Source: Crotalaria pallida
Taxonomy: Eukaryota > Streptophyta > Magnoliopsida > Fabales > Fabaceae
NCBI GenBank assembly: GCA_037953625.1
Contig: CM075651.1
Location: forward strand, 124,276,501 to 124,340,500
DNA length: 64,000 bases
Direction of reading: 5' to 3'
The notes beneath the pieces are model-generated. The model was not told the DNA's origin, ran no database searches, and saw only the letters and a list, made by a program, of their open reading frames with translations. Of the stretch, positions 32,465 through 43,593 are shown one piece after another (positions within the stretch are counted from its first letter, which is position 1; each line of letters opens with the position of its first letter). The position numbers were made by a program, and so were the translations under genes.

Positions 32465-32990
32465 ATCCGGCCAAAAGGATGATTGGACGAAGTACCATTG
32501 ACTAACTCTGGACGTCTCTAATTTTTGATAAAAACCATATTGTTCATGATTTGAGAGATGCATCAGAGTAAAACTTAGTTTTCATAATTTGATTATAAAT
32601 GTGGCATTCATGGAATGATTATACCTGGATTTATAAATTGGTGTCTTAACTCTTGTTTTATAAATTCCAAAAATGTAAATGAACTACTTTAATATATTCC
32701 GCTGACTCTGATTTTATCAGCTGAGTTCGGTACGAAAAGTTATTGTTAAAATTGATTTCCTGAGATAACCATATATTTAAGTTATTCTCGAAAACTATTT
32801 TGGGCTACTAGAGTTATCTCAAAATGATTTTTGGAAATGTTTAGTAATTAAATATTCATTCTACCAAATTCAGTTCCAAATACACGACTTAAACTTGAAG
32901 TACCACACAAAAAGAAATTTTCATATTCGGATTTTTTTTCCAACATAGTGAAATGATTGAAAATCTTTTTATCAAATGATGGACGTTACA
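32465..32990 (+). mobile_element. Truncated 5' LTR of the backbone Tekay element
   Basis: Matches the last 526 bases of the backbone LTR (4083-4606) and ends GACGTTACA directly before a PBS at 32997. The first 2.7 kb of the LTR is missing. The same breakpoint occurs at 63809, so the truncation predates the tandem duplication. Confidence 0.9.
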
Positions 32991-32996
32991 TTTTTA

Positions 32997-33008
32997 TGGT
33001 ATCAGAGC
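32997..33008 (+). promoter_or_regulatory. Primer binding site of the backbone element
   Basis: TGGTATCAGAGC, initiator tRNA-Met complement, six bases after the truncated LTR. It fixes the orientation of the backbone element as plus. Confidence 0.88.
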
Positions 33009-33419
33009 AATGGTCCTGACTCTTGGTCCTTGGGTGCGTGGTCCAATACGCTGGTCATCAAGATTTTGTTAGATCTAGTGAGAATGTTTTGATAATGACA
33101 AAGGTTTTGAACAAGCTACAAGTGTTTGTGATCAAGCTCAAGTATGGAGAAGCTCAACAAGCAAACAACACTCAACAAATGATGAAGAGAGAGCAAGCTC
33201 ATGAAGACTTAATTTGTGTATAATTGTAATATCTTTAGTTGGAGTCTTTTATTTTAATGAGTTTGGGTAGAGTCTTTAGAGGGTAGTGAATCTCTATCAC
33301 GGTCATGATTATATTATAATTTGAGCATTCACTTAACCTAAAATCAATAGGTGGCTTAAAGGTTTGAAAAGAAAGGTTTAGTTTTGAGAAAACAAGTTTT
33401 TAATTGACTTTAGCAGTGG

Positions 33420-33501
33420 CTAATCGATTAATGGGTAAGGGTTAATCGATTAACACACATGTTACAGTGGTTAATCGATTAAGCCATGTGTTAATCGATT
33501 A
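33420..33501 (+). repeat. TTAATCGATTAA pairs upstream of TATA
   Basis: ATCGAT cores at 33423/33445 (22 apart) and 33474/33494 (20 apart), ending 87 bases before the TATA box. Repeated in the 3' LTR at about 37644-37725. Confidence 0.88.
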
Positions 33502-34469
33502 AGACCTGTAAAACTGGTTTTTAAAATACGTTTTTAACTTCTCAAAATCAGTTTTTAATGCTCCTAACTTTTGGGTATTCTATATAAACCTTTTCCTAAC
33601 CTTTGTGAATCATTAGAACAAATTAGATTGAAATAACATCATTTTCATATCAAGTTTACAAAGATCAAAGCCACACTATTCTCTCTCACTTTATCATAGA
33701 TCAAAGCTTTAACTTTTACATTCTTTGATCAAGAATCTTTGAATCTCTCATGTTGATATTTTCATAGCTATTGAAAGAGATTCATAGGATTGTTATTGTT
33801 TTCATTTGAGTTGTAATCATTGCATAGAAGGCAAGCTATCTACAACAAAGGAAGACTTGGTGGTTGTTCATCAAGCAAAGTTATCTTGGAAGTCTTGTTG
33901 TGTTAACAAGCAATTGGAAGCCTTGGTCTCAGGTATCATCAAGCATTTGGAAGTCTTGTTGGGTAGACAAGCAAATTGGAAGACTTGTTGTGGGGATATA
34001 AACAAGCAAGAGAAGAGGTTAGATTAGATTCAATAGGGTTGCAAGACAAGAGTGTGGTATCTCTTGGAGGCTATCAAGAAGGGAGTCTTGAGAGGCATTT
34101 TCTTGTAATTTGAGAACTCTAATTCCTCATAGTGAAGAATCTCTATTGGTTGAACAGGGGACTGGATGTAGCTTTCAAGTGGATGAAAGTGAACCAGGAT
34201 AAATCTCTGTGCAGTATCTTTATTCTCTTAACTCTTTACATTCAAGTCATTTCAATATTGTTCTTGGTAAAAACCTAGAAAAGATTGATTTTCATAATTG
34301 ATTGAATTGAATCTTAATTGTGCAAATTGATTTGGGGAAAATCATTTTCATAACCTAGGTAATCAATAAGAATATTGGTGTTAATCAATTCCGCTTTATC
34401 TCTGATCTTACGTGTTAATTGATTGATTTTCGTATTCAACTGAAAAGTGATTTTTCAGTTTTAACAGTG

Positions 34470-34608
34470 ATTAATCGATTAACTGGAGGTGTTAATCGAT
34501 TAACCAAAATCAAACTTTCGGTACTAATCGATTAACTGAAGTATTAATCGATTAACTATTTGAAGACTTTCGGTGTTAATCAATTAATTGCAGTCTTAAT
34601 CGATTAAG
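34470..34608 (+). repeat. TTAATCGATTAA pairs in the leader
   Basis: ATCGAT cores at 34474/34495, 34527/34547 and 34579/34599 (first member decayed to ATCAAT), 21, 20 and 20 apart. Repeated in the 3' LTR at about 38694-38835, where the decayed site is intact. Confidence 0.88.
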
Positions 34609-34773
34609 GGCTGAAACTTTTGTAAAAATCATTTGTTTTAATCGTTTCGATTTGTTTCTTTTGAAAATCTTTCAAGGTTTCTCTAACACCTATTCAACCC
34701 CCCCCCCTTCTAGGTGTTCTCCTAGTGTCTCCTAGTTATTTCACCCACCGATTGTAGCCCTCCTTTTCACAAT

Positions 34774-34785
34774 TGGTATTAGAGC
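34774..34785 (+). promoter_or_regulatory. Primer binding site of copia element
   Basis: TGGTATTAGAGC, a one-base variant of the initiator tRNA-Met complement, two bases after the LTR end. Confidence 0.8.
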
Positions 34786-34841
34786 TCGGTCGAAAGACAC
34801 GAGCATAGAGCTTTTTCGTAAAGATCCTTGAGGAAGCTACA

Positions 34842-36626
34842 ATGGGTTCTACGAATCCCTTTGGTGGTGAAGGTGCTTCAATTAGCCGCCCTCCTATGTT
34901 TGGTGGAGAGGGTTATGCTTATTGGAAAGTTAGAATGAAAATTTTTATAGAAGCCATAGACATGAACATTTGGGAAGCCATTGAGAATGGTCCTCATATT
35001 CCCTCAACTCAAGTAGAAGGTGTACCTCATCTAACCCCCAAAGATAAGTGGACCGATGATGATAAAAAGAAAATTCAATATGATTTAAAAGCTAAGAATA
35101 TCATCACCTCCGCTCTATCTTATGATGAGTTCTTTAGAGTCTCCCAATGTCGTAATGCCAAAGAAATGTGGGACACCTTGCAAGTCACACATGAAGGCAC
35201 TAGTGAAGTTAGGCGTGCTAGATTAAATTCTTTGATGCATGAATATGAATTGTTTCGTATGTTGCCTAATGAATCTATATGTATTATGCAAAAACGTTTT
35301 ACTCATATTATTAATCATCTCATTGCTCTTGGAAAAACTTTCATGAATTGTGAACTTGTTAACAAAGTTTTAAGATGTCTAAGTAGGGAATGGCAACCTA
35401 AGGTTACCGCAATTGTTGAATCAAAGGACTTGGACACCAAGGACTTAGCTACACTTTTCGGAAAGCTTCAAGAACATGAAATGGAGCTTGGGCGTTTGCA
35501 TATGCATGAAGAGTCGGATAAGTACAAGGAAAGAAAAGGAATTGCTCTCAAAGCCAAAAGTTCATATAAAAAGGAAGAGAGTTCCGATAGTGATGAAAAT
35601 GAAGATTCCGATTCGGACATTGATGAAGAAGAGATGAAACTTCTACTAAGAAATTTTAGCAAGCTTCTAAGGAGAAAAAGAAGGTTGAACAAAGACAAAA
35701 GTAAAGAGAAGAATCCCCCACACTACAAGACCAAGACAACAAAAGAAGGAGTGGTTTGCCATGAATTCGGAAAACCCGGTCATCTCAAGTACTCATGCTC
35801 TAAGTATCTCAAGAAGAAGGAGAAAGAAAAGAAAAATTCAAAGCATAAGAAGGCATACATCGTTTGGGATGATGAAGAGGAAAACAAAAGCACATCAAGT
35901 AGTTCTTCGGATGATGAAGAAGTCGCTACACTGAACTTGATAGCTCTAGTAGATGAAGAGGAAAGTTCAAATGATGAATCAAGTGAACAAAGCGACGAAA
36001 GCAATGTAAGTGAAACTAAATCCGAAATTTCTTCTAAATATGAAATTTTATATAATGCTTATGAAGAAATGCATAAACATCTCAAGAAACTAGCTTTGAA
36101 AAACATTGAAAGGAAGAAGCTCATTTTGAAACATCAACAAGAGATTTTAGAACTTCAAAAACAAGTTGATGAGCTTAATCTTCAAAATGAAACTCTTGAT
36201 CTCATTTATGCTAGTTTTTCTTGTGATTGTGCTAGTAGATTGAATGTTGTGGTTGATTGTGAGAATTGCAAGTTGCTTAAGGATGAAAATGTTATTTTGA
36301 AAAATAAGCTTGCGAGTTTCACCACTTGTGATATTAAATTGCGCACATTGTTAAATTTTCAAAGAGAAAATTCAAACAAGTTTGGTTTGGGTTATACTAA
36401 TGCTAAGAGTAAGTCTCATAGAAGTGTTGTTGATTTTTCTAAAGTTGATTTTTCAAATGCACCAACATGTTTCTATTGTGGCACTCATGGACATACTTCA
36501 AATGGGTGTTATATTAAAGTGCATGGTATACCTAAAGGAAATTTTGTTTGGGTTAAGAAGGGTGAAAGTCCCTTAACTAACAAAAATGGATCCAAAACCA
36601 TTTGGATACCAAAGAGCAAAGCATGA
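34842..36626 (+). CDS. Copia gag polyprotein (gag-only, two zinc knuckles)
   Basis: Intact 594-codon frame starting at the first ATG after the PBS. Residues 15-220 are the copia gag capsid domain (UBN2/DUF4219 type): RPPMFGGEGYAYWKVRMKIF, then AKEMWDTLQVTHEGTSEVRRARL and KVLRCLSREWQPKVTAI. Acidic Ser/Asp/Glu blocks follow (about 245-265, 345-395). A first knuckle (about 306) reads CHEFGKPGHLKYSC, with the second Cys replaced by Phe. A coiled-coil-like Lys/Glu/Leu segment spans about 400-450. A second, complete knuckle CFYCGTHGHTSNGC lies near 544. The frame stops after KTIWIPK, exactly where protease would start in autonomous relatives. The product would form particles in trans with another element's pol. 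Confidence 0.93.
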   Translation: MGSTNPFGGEGASISRPPMFGGEGYAYWKVRMKIFIEAIDMNIWEAIENGPHIPSTQVEGVPHLTPKDKWTDDDKKKIQYDLKAKNIITSALSYDEFFRVSQCRNAKEMWDTLQVTHEGTSEVRRARLNSLMHEYELFRMLPNESICIMQKRFTHIINHLIALGKTFMNCELVNKVLRCLSREWQPKVTAIVESKDLDTKDLATLFGKLQEHEMELGRLHMHEESDKYKERKGIALKAKSSYKKEESSDSDENEDSDSDIDEEEMKLLLRNFSKLLRRKRRLNKDKSKEKNPPHYKTKTTKEGVVCHEFGKPGHLKYSCSKYLKKKEKEKKNSKHKKAYIVWDDEEENKSTSSSSSDDEEVATLNLIALVDEEESSNDESSEQSDESNVSETKSEISSKYEILYNAYEEMHKHLKKLALKNIERKKLILKHQQEILELQKQVDELNLQNETLDLIYASFSCDCASRLNVVVDCENCKLLKDENVILKNKLASFTTCDIKLRTLLNFQRENSNKFGLGYTNAKSKSHRSVVDFSKVDFSNAPTCFYCGTHGHTSNGCYIKVHGIPKGNFVWVKKGESPLTNKNGSKTIWIPKSKA

Positions 36627-37289
36627 TTGTTTTTGTAGGTATGATTGAAGAGCAAAAGGACTTAAAAGTGTTATTCATTATTTGCATCTTCAAGTCTCAA
36701 GAGAAAGTCCTACAAATTGGTACAATTGATATTGTTGGATATTTACAATTGGTATTACTTTTACAAAATTCAAATTGGTATCACTATGTGATCATTAGAT
36801 GATTATCATGCTATTGTTGTTATTGTGATATTTCTTTACACTTGGTATCTTACTTTGTTAAGTGATATGATGACTTTTTAAGTTACAATTGGTATTATAT
36901 TTCATTGTCATATTTCTCTGCAATTGTTGTCACATTTCAAAGTATAGATCTTTAGTTTTACATTTGGTATCATTGATTAATTGGTATCATTGTTGTGAAG
37001 AAATGAATGTTGATTTCTCTTATTTTGGCTTATTATTTTATATTTCAATTGGTATATATTACTTTTTGATAATGCCAAAAGGGGGAGAAAGGGTTGTTTT
37101 GTTGTTTTTATATAGGTTGAGCAAAGTTGTTGAAGATAGGGGGAGAATCAAGCTTAACTCAAGTGGATTACAAATGTCAAAAGCATTTATTGAGGGGGAG
37201 CAAGAGTCTCACCAAGTATCAAATGGTTCAAGCATCAACAACTTCAAACACCTTCAAAACATGTTTGTCATTTTCAAAAAGGGGGAGAT
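36627..37289 (+). other. Non-coding 3' internal region and polypurine tract of the copia element
   Basis: About 660 bases with recurrent ATTGGTAT motifs and no reading frame of note. GATAATGCCAAAAGGGGGAG at 37069-37088 and GGGGGAGAT just before the LTR (37281-37289) are the purine tracts typical of the SIRE/Maximus 3' end. The first may be a second, internal tract. Confidence 0.7.
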
Positions 37290-38994
37290 TGTTAGATCCA
37301 GTGAGAATGTTTTGATAATGACAAAGGTTTTGAACAAGCTACAAGTGTTTGTGATCAAGCTCAAGTATGGAGAAGCTCAACAAGCAAACAACACTCAACA
37401 AATGATGAAGAGAGAGCAAGCTCATGAAGACTTAATTTGTGTATAATTGTAATATCTTTAGTTTGAGTCTTTTATTTTAATGAGTTTGGGTAGAGTCTTT
37501 AGAGGGTAGTGAATCTCTATCAAGGTCATGATTATATTATAATTTGAGCATTCACTTAACCTAAAATCAATAGGTGGCTTAAAGGTTTGAAAAGAAAGGG
37601 TTAGTTTTGAGAAAACAAGTTTTTAATTGACTTTAGCAGTGGCTAATCGATTAATGGGTAAGGGTTAATCGATTAACACACATGTTACAGTGGTTAATCG
37701 ATTAAGCCATGTGTTAATCGATTAAGACCTGTAAAACTGGTTTTTAAAATACGTTTTTAACTTCTCAAAATCAGTTTTTAATGCTCCTCACTTTTGGGTA
37801 TTCTATATAAACCTTTTCCTAACCTTTGTGAATCATTAGAACAAATTAGATTGAACTAACATCATTTTCATATCAAGTTTACAAAGATCAAAGCCACGCT
37901 ATTCTCTCTCACTTTATCATAGATCAAAGCTTTAACTTTTACATTCTTTGATCAAGAATCTTTGAATCTCTCATGTTGATATTTTCATAGCTATTGAAAG
38001 AGATTCATAGGATTGTTATTGTTTTCATTTGAGTTTTAATCATTGCAAAGAAGGAAAGCTATCTACAACAAAGGAAGACTTGGTGGTTGTTCATCAAGCA
38101 AAGTTATCTTGGAAGTCTTGTTGTGTTAACAAGCAATTGGAAGCCTTGGTCTCAGGTATCATCAAGCATTTGGAAGTCTTGTTGGGTAGACAAGCAAATT
38201 GGAAGACTTGTTGTGGGGATATCAACAAGCAAGAGAAGAGGTTAGATTAGATTCAATAGGGTTGGAAGACAAGAGTGTGGTATCTCTTGGAGGCTATCAA
38301 GAAGGGAGTCTTGAGAGGCATTTGCTTGTAATTTGAGAACTCTAATTCCTCATAGTGAAGAATCTCTCTTGGTTGAAGAGGGGACTGGATGTAGCTTTCA
38401 AGTGGATGAAAGTGAATCAGGATAAATCTCTGCACAGTATCTCTATTCTCTTAACTCTTTACATTCAAGTCATTTCAATATTGTTCTTGGTTGAAAACCT
38501 AGAAAAGATTGATTTTCATAATTGATTGAATTGAATCTTAATTGTGCAAATTGATTTGGGGAAAATCATTTTCATAACCTAGGTAATCAATAAGAATATT
38601 GGTGTTAATCAATTCCGCTTTATCTCTGATCTTACGTGTTAATTGATTGATTTTCGTATTCAATTGAAAAGTGATTTTTCAGTTTTAACAGTGATTAATC
38701 GATTAACTGGAGGTGTTAATCGATTAACCAAAATCAAACTTTCGGTACTAATCGATTAACTGAAGTATTAATCGATTAACTATTTGAAGACTTTCGGTGT
38801 TAATCGATTAATTGCAGTCTTAATCGATTAAGGGCTGAAACTTTTGTAAAAATCATTTGTTTTAATCGTTTCGATTTGTTTCTTTCGAAAATCTTTCAAG
38901 GTTTCTCTAACACCTATTCAACCCTCCCCCTTCTAGGTGTTCTCCTAGTGTCTCCTAGTTATTTCACCCACCGATTGTAGCCCTCCTTTTCACA
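37290..38994 (+). mobile_element. 3' LTR of gag-only copia element
   Basis: Starts TGTTAGATCC and ends CTTTTCACA, same length as the 5' LTR. TATATAAA at 37804-37811. Followed by the target duplication GATTT and the resumed backbone internal region. Confidence 0.94.
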
Positions 38995-40088
38995 GATTTG
39001 TGGATTTTTCCTGTGAAGTATGCTCCTACATATTTCTAATTGGAGTAAAGGTTCTATTCCTTGGCCTTTGATATGTAGCCTAGTACTTGTCTGTTAGTGT
39101 ATCAGGTAGTCTAAGTCAAGTATGGTAGCAATATACTCCTTTTAGATCTGTTTTAACCCTAGGTCCATAGTAATGGTCCGCTATGACAACAAGGAATCAA
39201 TGAGGATTGGTTCTGAAGACCTGTTAGTAAGCCTATGATTCTGGGGGAGTGTTTACCTTTATGGTATAAAAGTTTACCAATCCCCAGATCTAGTGCAAGA
39301 TATTCATCTTGTTAGTAATCTGCTCTATAGAGTCTGTCGAACTCTGAAGTTATCTATTCCTTGTGAGGACGTGAATTGGTTGAATTCTCTTATAGTTGTT
39401 TCCCCCATAAGTTTGAGCTATCTCTTTGGAGTAGATTTAATCTACCCGTCTTTGTCACAACTAAATGTGATCTTGGGCTTGGACAGAATGTCTTATAACC
39501 AAGTGATAATTAATTGTGATGAAGGAGCAATTCTGTATAAGAACCTGGATCCTAAGAAGTATATGTGTTTGTCTTGGAAAGAGTGGAGAAAAGGAAAAGA
39601 AAATTAAAGGGATCTTTTCTGTAAGAAAGTTTCCGAAAATATTTTCTAATGAAATATCGGGTTCGCCATCGAATTGCGAAGATCAAGTTTAGTATGGATT
39701 TGGGTCTAGAAGTTGGAAATCTATATTGCTTCTTATAGAATGGAACCACCGGAAATGGTTAAGTCAAAATAGACAATTAGGGAGTTATCATGGGAGGAAG
39801 TTAACCTGATTAAGTGTGTCCTCGTTGGGAACTTCAGTTAAGAACAAGATTGGGAGTATTGCGTAAATGTGTTGGCTAAGGGCAAAAGAATAAGAGCACC
39901 ATTAAGGTTAAACATCTTTTGACTAAGAAAGATTATGAAGCATGGGAATAAATTTGTGAAACCTCAATATTTTTCTAGGAATGATCTAAGGTTGAGGCAT
40001 TATCAGATGGGAGTTCAAAAGGAAGACATTCTTAAGACAACATTTCAACCCCGAAGCGGACACTATGAGTAAGCACTGATGCCGTATG
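38995..40088 (+). pseudogene. Backbone Tekay element: decayed protease and RT start
   Basis: The frame 39293-39607 includes LSQLNVILGLDRMSYNQVIINCDE, the C-terminal part of the gypsy aspartic protease (usually LDVILGMDWL). Further on, EDILKTTFQPRSGHYE near 40021-40068 is the RT palm region before MPFGLTNAP. The next codons are cut by the insertion at 40089 and resume at 51934. Many stops. Gag is absent between the PBS and the protease. Confidence 0.78.
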
Positions 40089-40463
40089 TGTAACAGCCCG
40101 ATTTTCGTAACTCAGAAATAACCAACTTTGTTCATTTAGGTTGCAAAAAAGAGGCCAATTTTTTTTTTGTGAAACATTGTTGAAGTGTTTGAAAACATGA
40201 TTGAAAGGTTCTTGATGTTCTTCAACACTCTTTTTCGAAAACCGAGTTGTTACTAAACCAAAACTTATTCACTTGAACTTCCAAAAACGTTTGGCAGGAA
40301 AAACAGTTTGGTTCCAACTCAAAGTAGTTCTTTTCATAACATCAAAAGGACTTAAACATTTCTCACAAAGTGGTATGAAAAGTAGGGCATGCTTCAGAAT
40401 AGATTAAGTTACATCAATAGTTCATCACTTAGGTAATCCTTGACTCAAAACACTCACTACAAC

Positions 40464-40790
40464 TTAAACTGTAATCCCATTCTTAACTATCCTATCGAAG
40501 GCAATCGGGTGAAGTCCCTCTTTCTTCTTGCGTCCTCTCCTCGCTCTCGAGGATGATGCCCACCTTGTTGCTGTCTCCTCATTGCTAGTGGATTCCGGCT
40601 CCGCTTCATTAAGAATGGTAGAGTTCCTCTGAGTCTCATACCGAATCTTTTCTTTGAAGTTCCTATATCCTCGTACGGTGACTTGTCCTAGGTGCGACTC
40701 CAGATTAGCTCCACTAAGTTGATGCTCGGATCGGGAATCACGATCTGGGTGTAACCGGTCTATACCCAACCGCAGGGGGTGCGCTTCCAT
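40464..40790 (-). CDS. LTR-encoded open frame, unknown (left LTR copy)
   Basis: 108 codons on the element's sense strand. The shared part contains HQLSGANLESHLGQVTVRGYRNF and a basic SRARRGRKKKEG near the C-terminus. The right LTR copy (48203-48577) has a longer, different N-terminus because of a one-base difference near 40724. No known domain. It sits near the 3' end of the LTR, as does the unrelated LTR frame at 19553. Confidence 0.28.
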   Translation of the reverse strand: MEAHPLRLGIDRLHPDRDSRSEHQLSGANLESHLGQVTVRGYRNFKEKIRYETQRNSTILNEAEPESTSNEETATRWASSSRARRGRKKKEGLHPIAFDRIVKNGITV

Positions 40791-41929
40791 CCTCTTCCAT
40801 ACTTACTCCATGTAGTGACTTCCATCCGATACTCCATCTACCCGTTGAGATATCAACAGCACCGATATGCCAACGAACAGGAGAGAGTAAGCGATCCGAA
40901 CGACGCATCGTCAACGGTGTGGGATTACGATAGGCAAGATAATAGGACCATACAATCATACAATACAACATACAAACACACAACAATCAAGGATATTATC
41001 AACATGGTTATCATTATTATCAGTCTTATCATCATTATTCTTATCCTTCATTATCCTTTCAAATTTAATTTCACTTCTCATAAACATCCTTTCTTTCTCA
41101 ATCTCTTTCCTTCTCATACTCAAAATTTCTTCTTGTTCAATCTTATCAATTCACATCTTTCTTTGATTTGGGGGATTATAAAATATCATCAGGATAATCA
41201 TTTCGTTCTCGGCTAGCACTCACGTCTACATCTCCTCGGTCATCCACCCAACCTAGTCGGAAGCAAACAGGAGTACAGGACCTTTACCGTGCGGGCACGA
41301 CAGCTGTCTCACAATTGGCTCCAAGCCAGGAGGACTGTAGAAAACTCGGGTACAGCCTCAAATCATTTCATATCATTCAATTCATTTATATATAATCAAC
41401 GCACACTGTAGAAAACTCGGGTACAGTGGCAATCAAAATGCCCCACTCCAATGCCTCTCACTGTTCAAGATTTGCAATCTAGGGGGCGTCAGTACTATTC
41501 TAGTTGCGCATGCAGAACTTACAATGACATTGGACCCAGTCCCTACCACGTTCGTACGCCACATATGAAGTTCGTTCTGCCTAGAAAGTACTCAAGACTT
41601 CTTGACGTTTCATCGTCATCGTCCTCCCCTAATGCAATCTCCTCCTGAGTATCCGCAGATACCCATTGTTCCTTCCTCTCCACTACTTCGCACTCTCATA
41701 CCTCACCGCGTATGTCTTTTAAAGTCTTTTATCTTTTAATTAACCTAAGGTCGGCCCATCCTTCGTGCATCCCTTCAATGAGTCCCGACCACTAACTTTG
41801 CACAATCTTTCTTTCATCTTTTCTCAACATAGCACAGAGCTGGGATCACATCAATAAACTCGTATCTCATTTCCAAATCCTTCTCAACATTCTCAACCTT
41901 TCTCAATCGTCTCATTTCACACTTTCATT

Positions 41930-42375
41930 TCATAATCTTTTCTCAAAACAATCTTTCACAAGCTTTTCTCAAAAATTTCGTTTCATGACTTTCTCAAAAA
42001 TCTGGCTTCACATATTTTCTTCAAAAATATTATTTCAAAAAATTTCTTAAAAATCTCTTTTCGCAACATTTCTAAAAATCTCTTTTTGCAACCTTTCACA
42101 AAATTTCGTTTCAAAAACTTTTCTGAAAATACTATTTATAATCTTTCTCAAAAATCTCTTTTCAAAAAAAGCTTTTCAAAAATTTCTTTTCACAAAACCT
42201 TTTCAAAAATTTCCTTTTCACAACTCTTTGCAAAAATCTCTTTTCAAAAACATTTTCAAAAATTTCTTTTCACAAATCCTTTTCAAAAATTTCCTTTCAC
42301 ACTCTTTGCAAAAATCTCCTTTCACAAATCTTTTCAGAAATCACTTTCCAAAAACCTTTTTCAAAAAATCACATT
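41930..42375. repeat. Degenerate ~20-base tandem repeat, TTTCAAAAATYTC type
   Basis: Imperfect repeats of CAAAAATTTCTTTTCAC with variable Phe/Ser/Lys-like wording in chance reading frames. Copy in the right LTR at about 49680-50065, with slightly fewer units. Confidence 0.75.
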
Positions 42376-43593
42376 TTTGGCTGAGCGCTAATGGAGGAGC
42401 AAGCTCAACTCAACACTAGTCTCCTTCCAAAAACATAAACAAAGGAGCCAAGCTCCACTCGAATCACATTTCACCTCAACGACAACATTACTTTCCCCAG
42501 CTCTGGCTCGTCCTTATAATTATCATCAACTTCTTTCCCCAATCTCAACTCTTCTCTCTTTTCCAATCAATCTCTTATCCTTTATCATTATCCCTTTCTC
42601 ATTGTGTCTTTACTTTCAATTTCATTACTTTTACGACTTTTTCATTTCATTTTCATTTTCTTATTCAGGACGTAACAGACGTCCATCAGCATATTACTCA
42701 TTTTAATCAACAGTATTCAATCTCAGCATATATAATTAAAGAAATAAATATAAACATGCTATCGGCACACAATCATCACACAACAACAATGTGGTCTTTG
42801 TCACCTTCGTATAAGTGGCCACACAACACAAACAATTGCCACTATACTACTGACTCCGAACCACTTAGTTCCGATCCTTTGAGATGATACGGAACGTCCT
42901 AATAAATCACCTAAATACCACGGTGTCTTAGGAAAGCTTCTCTCTCACCTGAGGTCCAGCGATTAATTGCGTACCGTCTCCTCGGATCCTTTTTGCTGCC
43001 GGCTGCCCCAATCCCTCGTCTTTACCATTCCTCGTATTAAATAAAACACGTTTTTGTTATTAACTTGTTTAAGAAAATCTTTTCTTAATTCGGTACACAT
43101 TCCGTTCCTCGTCGGAAGACTTAAAACATAACCGTTTTCTCTTAAACAACTCTAATATTTTCTAATACCTTAAGTACGTCAAAACCATTTGAAAACGTTA
43201 TATGAAATAATTTAAATCATTTAGTTAGGTTGCTGGTCCGTCTTGGACAGCACCTTAACCATGTTCGAAAACACCAAAAAAAATGCACCGTTTTCAATCC
43301 GGCTTTTTCTTAAATCAAATATCATTGGAAAAACTTTACTTTAAATCATTTGAACACATTTTCAAAGTTAAGAAACCACTTTAAATGATTACTGGACAGC
43401 AAGAAATTATTTTGTAAATCCTTGTTAATAAAATCCTTAAACGTCGTAAAAACACTTTTGTTTCAAACAAGTCATTTAACTTAAAATTAACACTTTATAG
43501 TTCAAACTTTATCAACAAAACACATTCCAATAACTCTAAACAAATAAAACCAAATTATTTTAAAATCAATAAATTTCAAAATCAATTACATAT

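Larger units (their letters stand above)
33067..34771 (+). mobile_element. 5' LTR of gag-only copia element
   Basis: TATA box TATATAAACC at 33581-33590. ATCGAT palindromes at 33423/33445 and 33474/33494 upstream of it, and at 34474/34495, 34527/34547 and 34579/34599 near the LTR end. A C run near 34698-34707 is longer than in the 3' LTR. Confidence 0.93.
33067..38994 (+). mobile_element. Gag-only Ty1/copia element (SIRE/Maximus-like), complete with TSD
   Basis: Two 1705-bp LTRs (33067-34771 and 37290-38994) start TGTTAGATC and end CTTTTCACA. The target duplication GATTT is perfect (33062-33066, 38995-38999). The internal region is only about 2.5 kb and encodes gag without protease, integrase or RT. 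LTRs differ at few positions, so it moved recently, presumably using proteins of an autonomous relative. It interrupts the backbone element 60 bases after its PBS. Confidence 0.95.

Noticed and set aside
33806..34027. 73-codon frame in copia LTR, repeated at 38029-38250
   Set aside because: Lies in the LTR leader, repeated only because LTRs are repeated. Lys/Glu-rich chance frame with no family match.
42086..42419. Phe/Lys/Ser-rich frames (KISFHK, FQKFPF)
   Set aside because: Translation of the degenerate TTTCAAAAAT tandem repeat on the strand opposite to the element's sense strand.
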